64,000 nucleotides of DNA from Clytia hemisphaerica. Lineage: Eukaryota > Cnidaria > Hydrozoa > Leptothecata > Clytiidae. How positions within the stretch are numbered: position 1 is the first letter of the stretch; each line of letters opens with the position of its first letter. The translations under genes were made by a program, and so were the position numbers. Shown in pieces: positions 60,001 to 64,000 of the stretch. The notes below the pieces were generated by a model. The model was given only the letters and a program-made list of their open reading frames with translations. It did no database searches and had not been told where the DNA came from. Where the stretch lies: the NCBI GenBank assembly GCA_902728285.1, contig CACVBU010000532.1, positions 1,080,059 to 1,144,058 on the forward strand. Direction: 5' to 3'.

Positions 60001-62292
60001 TTTGTCTAATTTTCCTTGGAAACTACAAGACATACATAATTTTCCTTGGAAAATGCAGGAAACTGCGTTTTATAATCAATGTTCCAATCAATATGCAAGA
60101 AAATATTGTAGTTTTTTTTTCCTTGGAAAATACAAGAAATCATTTACACATCTCTCATAAGGAAGAAATACATTTGATGTCTCAATAATGACAGCGAGCG
60201 AAGCGAGCTTGATTATCATTGTAAAGAGTCATCTCAAGAGACGATTCCAGGACGGCTAATTGAAATATTAATATTAGTAGATCAAATTGCCACCGAAACT
60301 ATGTAAACAAAAAGCTGAAAGACTTCAGGATATAACTTACACATGGTTCGATCTTCTGAGTTGTAACTTCCATTGCATTGGCCTTTTACTCCACTACAAC
60401 TTCCATATCTTTCCACATATCTTGCTCTGTCTTTCTCAGCTCGTCTACGATGTTGTTTTCCACAGGTCCCTTGTGTTATTGAACCTGTCCAAGCTCCCCA
60501 ACTAGCCCACCAACAATTCGTGACCTCTCTGCATGAACCTACAATCGAAAAGAATTAAGAGTTTGCAAAAGTAAAGATTCAAGAGGCGTTATGTTATAGA
60601 TTTCCACAGAGTTTGTCCTTTTTGTCTCACTTTGAACAATTCAGCTCCTTGCTATTTTTCAAAATTTATTTTCTTTTTTTTTATCTACGATGTGTTCTGA
60701 AATTTAGGATATGAAACTTACATTACATCAAACAGAACTTTTACAGTTTTACAGTTGACTCTTTTTCCTCAAAAGCTTTGTGCTTTTGAAACACGAAATT
60801 AGTAACATTTAATTTTTGCCCTTATTAAAGATAAAATGAAGACGAGTGAAAATAGCTTGGTAAAGTGTTGTCCTTGTAACAGAAAACACTTCAGCTCCAT
60901 TTCATCTCCTTTCACTGTAGAATATCTTTTCCATAGCTTCATGAAAAGTTACACTCCCTAAATGGTTTTTAATATTTTTTTCATCTCCCCAAGGAGATTT
61001 TGATGTAAGGAAGAAATGAAAAGTGCGTTTCTGGAATCAGCAAGGTTCAAAATATCTTTGACCAAAAGTCAATTTCATTTTATAGTGAAAACGGATAAAA
61101 AGATCATTCTTTCTTCTTCATCTTTTATTTTCGTTTTTCAAATTTTGGAGAATTTCTTTCATGAAAATTATAGTGCGTGGTAATATTTCATCAGCAATTC
61201 CAATTTTATCGTAATCGGAGCATGAGCTGATAATTCGAATGGTGTTTAGTCAGGGTAATTTCTAAGTCTCAACAAAACCCACTTACACGCTGTTCTCGTT
61301 TTATCAACTTCCCTACATCTTGTACTTCTGCAACTCCCCACTTTCATTTTAGGTATATTGATGTGAACCACTTTATTGATTTGTTTGATGCATTTCCCTT
61401 CAGGGATGACGGTAGGCTGGTAACCAGCGTAACGGGCCTGGCAACGTATCTCCACACATGGTTTCGGAAACCACACAGCCAATGAAAATTCAGGAATCAA
61501 TAAAGTAAGTAACAAGTGAAAATATTTCATTTCGCTATCATCGATGTTACCTTTCTTCAATTGAAATTAAATTCTTAAACCTTTACTTTTCGGGTTGAAA
61601 AACAAACAGTAATAATTCTTCTGTTGCCTAGTTTTCTTTTTCTCTCATTAAAATTTTCGCGTCTTATCTGCTAACTTGACCTTTTGCTTGGTCTGAGGCT
61701 TGTTAATGGCTTCCAAAATTTCCACTTGCTAGTGTTTTTACAAATTAGTAAAGATGGCTACCATTGTCGACCAATCAACGGATACTCATTTTTGAAAACG
61801 CCTTCAGCGAGCTATGCAAGATTTGATTTCCCCACTGATGATCTGTGTAAAAGTTCAGGCCCAGGAACTGGCTCACCTTATCGGGACCAGTTATCTTAGC
61901 ATGGTGAAATGAGGTTAACTGAAGGTCTAAGCGGCTAACTTTTTCACTGTGGCACAGAAAACAATCGGGAAAATGTTAGCGGGAAGACACGAAAAAATGG
62001 GGTACTACTTACATTTTAGTCGTTCTCGATTGACTTCATTACAAAGAGTATTTTTACAGCCTCCTGACTTCACAGTATGTTTCATGCTGTAAATTACTTC
62101 ATCCACTTGTGTGATGCATTGTCCTGTGGGTGGCGCTGTGGTCGGTTTATACGAACCCTTATATCTTGCAGTGCAGTGAAATTCTATGCAAAAGTTTTTA
62201 ACAAATGAAAAATGGAGAACTATAATTAACAATGGTAGGTAGGTGCTTCTATACCGTGCCATTGCTGTAGTTTTTCTTGAAATTAACTCCAA
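47225..62292 (-). CDS. Large secreted extracellular mosaic protein: TSP1-sushi-HYR-ephrin-like-FAM3
   Basis: I joined fifteen coding segments with matching phases: a leader exon (62013-62292, or alternatively 61287-61560), 60341-60538, 52775-52987, 52355-52546, 51861-52049, 51420-51671, 50889-51137, 50393-50701, 49369-49721, 48987-49107, 48653-48814, 48325-48486, 47927-48073, 47709-47799 and 47225-47453. Totals are 3147 or 3141 bases, so 1048 or 1046 residues. Most junctions are phase 1, as usual for shuffled extracellular modules. Order: signal peptide and Cys leader domain, three TSP1-like, sushi, two HYR, sushi-like, a domain of unknown type, two ephrin-receptor-like Cys modules, FAM3/ILEI-type end. 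No transmembrane segment follows the leader, so it is probably a secreted matrix or defence protein. The 3' donor of exon 52355-52546 is weak (GTTGAC) and that of 50393-50701 is GTAGAT. I know no named protein with this order. Confidence 0.8.
48325..48814 (-). CDS. Exons 11-12: two ephrin-receptor-like Cys modules
   Basis: The exons are 48653-48814 and 48325-48486, both 162 bases. The first reads CPSGTFYQSETKKCTVCQPG, then FFQNREGALSCENCPQGETT. The second reads CHPGTYSKNGLAPCTQCPSG, then TYQPSLESQDCIKCPSSNGK. The CxxGxY/F...CxxCxxGxxQ...CxxCP pattern is that of the ephrin-receptor-like (GCC2/GCC3) module, found for instance in SVEP1-like proteins. Equal exon lengths and phases point to exon duplication. 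Confidence 0.8.
48987..49721 (-). CDS. Exons 9-10: module of unknown type
   Basis: The exons are 49369-49721 and 48987-49107, joined in phase 0, the only phase-0 junction in the gene. About 157 residues are encoded: SPNSVALDMQIFSGKCSDQA, a KLKRDFVATLKKDF helix-like stretch, QQQQCDVENAVVYC, VIKFSISVRKTL and a Gln/Leu-rich helix. I do not recognise the fold. SVEP1-like proteins also have an unassigned stretch between HYR and ephrin-like modules, which may be comparable. Confidence 0.65.
50393..50701 (-). CDS. Exon 8: sushi-like module
   Basis: The encoded segment opens LKCPVDAPPKHGSATCNIKN, continues with ICTAACQKGSWF and VCSMDGAWQG, and ends DCSGISDDFLGFKAK. Cys and Trp placement is sushi-like (C, C, C, ...CxxDGxWxG...C). 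A phase-1 donor (AAGT|GTAGAT) is chosen because it alone keeps the downstream frame. An in-frame read-through to a stop at 50319 would give a truncated protein if the donor is unused. Confidence 0.65.
50889..51671 (-). CDS. Exons 6-7: two HYR domains
   Basis: Exon 51420-51671 encodes SEPPTITCPKLPIPTVNN, FPNATATDNSGFPVTIT, HHPVEVTYTATDAVGNTNKC and FIVK, a complete HYR (hyalin repeat) domain of Ig-like fold. Exon 50889-51137 encodes a diverged second one: EAPVVTYCPKKHRIIKTG, FTDNVEADNELVF, and IKARDKSSNTENCTMTFEL. HYR domains often pair with sushi modules and mediate adhesion. Confidence 0.85.
51861..52049 (-). CDS. Exon 5: sushi/CCP module
   Basis: This exon encodes one CCP module: IKCPAIKLSPNSIHLDKACN, CRIDCKKGYKLIGQNHVTCH and SGKWTGKLGYCK. 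The four-cysteine frame with GYKLIG and the W of GKWTG is standard for complement control modules. Donor CAAAG|GTAAGA style ends keep phase 1. Confidence 0.85.
52355..52987 (-). CDS. Exons 3-4: two TSP1-like modules
   Basis: Exon 52775-52987 encodes CPVAPWSSWTPAVGNGQCKD, then QTRHQ and two further Cys, a recognisable thrombospondin type 1 repeat with the WSSW motif. Exon 52355-52546 encodes CTERSWTSWNIDTWTGSCPN, then EKRTKTY and CNGVGKDCPP, a more diverged one. WxxW motifs are the usual sites of C-mannosylation. Confidence 0.75.
54369..55581. mobile_element. Harbinger-like 1.2-kb TIR element in intron 2
   Basis: The left end is GGGAGTGGTCAGAAAG, followed by TCTACTAGGGGGG. The right end is the inverse (CTGACCACTCC preceded by CCCCCTAGTAGATCTTT). 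TTA flanks both sides (54366-54368 and 55582-55584). A TTA/TAA duplication with a GG start is typical of PIF/Harbinger. The interior is C-rich near both ends and hosts a second MITE (54650-54785). No transposase is seen. Confidence 0.75.
54650..54785. mobile_element. 136-bp mariner-type MITE nested in the Harbinger-like element
   Basis: The ends are GGAGATCTACCATTTTGATT, continuing GACGTTTACACCACGGG, and their exact inverse. TA flanks both sides (54648-54649 and 54786-54787). The two arms of 38 bases are identical, suggesting a recent insertion. Confidence 0.85.
56719..58320. mobile_element. ATTCACGCA-family TIR element, 1.6 kb, 6-bp target duplication
   Basis: The ends are GAGGCCCCCCCCAGCGG and CCGCTGGGGGGCCCC. 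GTTTAA flanks both sides (56713-56718 and 58321-58326). Near both ends are arrays of ATTCACGCATTCACGCAA (56752-56815 and about 58140-58310), all in the same orientation. Inside, two copies of TAAGGAGGCGCAACCATG (about 57340 and 57606) recur, and a variant lies outside at about 55110. No transposase was recognised. A 334-bp relative is at 36230-36563. Confidence 0.8.
58400..58700. repeat. AGAACAGATC...TTTCCAGCTGG degenerate tandem repeats
   Basis: About five diverged units of roughly 50 bases each hold AGAACAGA (CAGATCATAATTTTCCAGCT in the clearest units) and end CAGCTGG, followed by TCCCAATCTT. Related single units occur at 53590-53705 and 56610-56720, all within intron 2. Confidence 0.7.
59893..60150. 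repeat. TTTTCCTTGGAAAATACAAG degenerate tandem repeats
   Basis: About six units hold CCTTGGAAAATACAAGAAAT or variants. TTTTCCTTGGAAAA is itself a palindrome. The spacing varies from about 40 to 80 bases. They lie in intron 2 of the mosaic gene, just upstream of exon 2. Confidence 0.75.
60341..60538 (-). CDS. Exon 2: first TSP1-like module
   Basis: The encoded segment begins SCREVTNCWWASWGAWTGS, then CGKQHRRRAEKDRA, CSGVKGQC and ends near DRTM. WASWGAW followed by CGxQxRRR is the TSP1 signature, here with a divergent second half. Phase 1 at both ends; the T left by either leader exon completes a Cys codon. Confidence 0.75.
61287..61560 (-). CDS. Alternative leader exon 1b of the mosaic gene
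   Basis: A signal peptide starting at the ATG at 61530 (MKYFHLLLTLLIPEFSLA; an upstream in-frame ATG lies at 61560) is followed by KPCVEIRCQARYAGYQPTVI, GKCIKQINKVV and CRSTRCREVDKTRTAC. The exon ends GCGT|GTAAGT in phase 1. The Cys domain aligns throughout with the one in exon 1a, giving the shared pattern CxExxCxARY, PTxxPxGxCIxQ, CxxTxCxEV and RxxC. It has its own leader, so it cannot be an internal exon after 1a. Confidence 0.75.
61561..62012. other. Interval between the two leader exons
   Basis: No exon was found. If leader 1b is used, its promoter must lie here. I see no clear TATA or initiator motif. Confidence 0.4.
62013..62292 (-). CDS. Alternative leader exon 1a of the mosaic gene
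   Basis: A signal peptide from the ATG at 62292 or 62262 (MARYRSTYLPLLIIVLHFSF) is followed by CIEFHCTARYKGSYKPTTAP, PTGQCITQVDEV and CKNTLCNEVNRERLKC. The exon ends AAAT|GTAAGT in phase 1, matching exon 2. It duplicates exon 1b about 730 bases away. The two are probably alternative first exons of one gene. The Cys domain is not one that I can name. Confidence 0.75.
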
Positions 62293-62502
62293 TTCTTTTT
62301 CACGTTTCGATTTTTGAAAGAGATACTTGGAAAAGTAAACAGTAATCGAGTTTTGGTTTATTCACTGACAAGCTGTTCAATTTCTTTTTCATAAAGATTT
62401 TTTCTTTGACCAATACACTTTAAATAACCAGACCCTTTTTCTGTTTATATACCGACTCATACTTTTTCAGGAGTACTAGAAATTATGATAAAAAAACACT
62501 CC

Positions 62503-62704
62503 AAAACACCCCCTCCTCACAGACCTGGCAGGACTTTTTCAGCCAGTGGGGGTCAAAACAACGGACTGAAACTCGATGGGGATTGGTATTCCCATATTTT
62601 TAATGACCGGGGATTTAAGTTTATTTGTTTTCAAGTCAGAAAATTAGTGGGGACAAAAATTGGAATATAATTTTCCACCGGGGACGATACTTTGGCCGAT
62701 TTTT
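62503..62704 (+). repeat. CCCACTGGGAA...GGTCTGTGAGAAGG repeat, copy C
   Basis: It carries ACACCCCCTCCTCACAGACC, CCAGTGGGGGTCAAAAC, ACTCGATGGGGATTGG and GGGGACGATACTTTGGCCGA, as in the copies at 26490 and 31690. It ends where a GGACCTACC hairpin repeat begins. Confidence 0.6.
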
Positions 62705-64000
62705 GGACCTACCCCGGTGGGGTGGAGGTCCTATAAATTAACCCATGTTCGATAGTTAGTTAGTTAGTTAGTTACCAGCTTTTCTCGAGATTGGCTCATT
62801 AGTTTTTTCTGATTTTTGGCACAAAGGTGCATGACCATAAACCCTCGAATGTGACGGAGCCCGATTTTCGAAAAAAAAATTTTTGGGCAAATTTGGGCCA
62901 AAAAACGGCTTAAAAACGGGTTTCTTGGACTCTGTGAAAAATTGGATCATTAATTTTTTCTGATTTTTAGCATGAAAGTAGGGTACAATCATAGTTAAAG
63001 GATGGCTCAAGCAGATTTTTGCCGAAAATTTTTTTTGGCTCAAAAAGCGCATTTTTATCTATAAGAACCACTTTTAATAAGAATACATTAATGTTCTTAG
63101 CCATATTATTATTATTTTTGGACCTACCTCCGGGTGCCCCGGTGGAGGTCCTATAAATTAACACATGTCCGTTCGTTCGTCCGTCCGTCTGTTACCAGCT
63201 TTTCTCAGGATTGGCTCATTAGTTTTTTCTGATTTTTTGCACAATGATGCAAAATGGCAATGCCCAGAACGTGACGGAGCCCGATTTTTGAGAAAAAATT
63301 TATTTGGGCAAATTTGGGCCAAAAACTACCTAAAAATAGGGTTTTTTGGACTTTGTGCAAAATCCTGTCATTACTTTTTCCTGATTTTTTGTACAAAGAT
63401 GGAGGGCAAGATTCTCTAAAGAATGGCTGAAATGGTTTTTCCCGGAAAATTCTTATTCGCCTTAAAAAACGGATTTTCGTATTTTGGGGGAAATTCCCTT
63501 TAACCAAATAAGAAAATATAGCTTTTAACAATGTTGACTCATTATTTTTTTCTGATTTTTTGCACAATTATGCAAAATGGCAATGCCTAAAATGTGTCGG
63601 AGCCCGATTTTCGAAAAAAAATATATTTGGGCAAATTTGGGCCAAAAACTGCCTAAAAATAGGGTTTTTTGGACTTCGTGCAAAATCCTGTCATTACTTT
63701 TTTCTGATTTTTTGTTCAAAGATGGAGGGCAAGATTCTCTAAAGAATGGCTGATGTGGTTTTTCCCGGAAAATTCTTTTTCGCCTTAAAAAACGGATTTT
63801 CGTATTTTGGGGAAATCCCCTTTAACCAGATAAGAAAATATAGCCCTATCTCAAAGTTGACTCATCATTTTTTTCTGATTTTTTGCACAATGATGCAAAA
63901 TGGTAATGCCTAAAATGTGACGGAGCCAGATTTTCGAAAAAAAATATATTTGGGCAAATTTGGACCAAAAACTGCCTTAAATAGGGTTTTTTGGACTTTG
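62705..64000. repeat. Hairpin head plus ~323-bp tandem repeats, running off the window
   Basis: Two heads, GGACCTACC...GGTGGAGGTCC (hairpins at 62705 and 63120), are each followed by TATAAATTAAC, a tetranucleotide run (GTTA at 62756; CGTT/CCGT at 63170) and CTGTTACCAGCTTTTCTC. After the second head, units of about 323 bases repeat, with the anchor GTGACGGAGC or its variant at 63271, 63595 and 63917; a first diverged unit has it at 62851. Unit landmarks are TTTTTTCTGATTTTTTGCAC, ATTTGGGCAAATTTGGGCC and GGAGGGCAAGATTCTC. No protein is encoded. Confidence 0.85.

Noticed and set aside
62768..63742. Frames in the ~323-bp repeats that look like a repeated protein
   Set aside because: The same peptide recurs only because the DNA repeats in tandem; there are frames on both strands and no domain.

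Overview
This is nuclear DNA of an animal. It is AT-rich and intron-containing, with GT-AG introns, secreted multi-domain proteins, a rhodopsin-like GPCR and dense layers of transposons. A marine invertebrate, most likely a cnidarian, fits the small secreted cysteine-rich proteins, the PAN-like and HYR/sushi/TSP1 mosaics, the GPCR style and the CR1/RTE-type LINEs. That assignment is inference; no rRNA or mitochondrial marker is present. One ambiguous base lies at 7662. All host genes that I recognise (20135-62292) are on the minus strand.

Region 1 (1-14265) is a transposon nest. An RTE-type LINE (endonuclease, then reverse transcriptase, plus strand) is split into three pieces: 1-985, 5973-6553 and 13322-14265. 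The first gap holds a CR1-like LINE (986-5972, minus strand), itself broken by a 1.46-kb TIR element with an 8-bp target duplication (1262-2722). The second gap holds a 6.77-kb CACTA-like element (6554-13321) with CACTGGGCG ends and a 3-bp CAA duplication. It carries subterminal tandem repeats, a second copy of the 1.4-kb TIR element and a tRNA-like sequence. Joining the flanks across the CACTA element restores the RTE frame.

Region 2 (15355-19400) is a 4-kb near-palindrome made of two opposite copies of one TIR family, each with its own 6-bp target duplication, around a foldback MITE. Region 3 (20135-27720) holds two small secreted cysteine-rich proteins with matching cysteine spacing and an intronless GPCR, with a hairpin MITE just after its stop. 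Region 4 (27730-34125) is mostly unassigned non-coding DNA.

Region 5 (34126-41925) has three tandem two-exon paralogues. Each encodes a signal peptide with a PAN-like Cys-rich exon, then a roughly 145-residue WGC-containing domain. The last copy is broken by a 19-bp tandem duplication. A second CR1-like LINE copy and a long (CGTT)n microsatellite sit between copies. Region 6 (43320-46228) is a three-exon secreted acidic Gly/His-rich protein.

Region 7 (47225-62292) is one large gene whose coding exons I could join with consistent phases: 1048 or 1046 residues. The order is a leader Cys domain (two alternative first exons, each with a signal peptide), three TSP1-like modules, sushi, two HYR, a sushi-like module, a module of unknown type, two ephrin-receptor-like Cys modules and a C-terminal FAM3/ILEI-type domain. 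Its 7.35-kb second intron is full of TIR elements and short tandem repeats. The window ends in tandem ~323-bp repeats (62705-64000).
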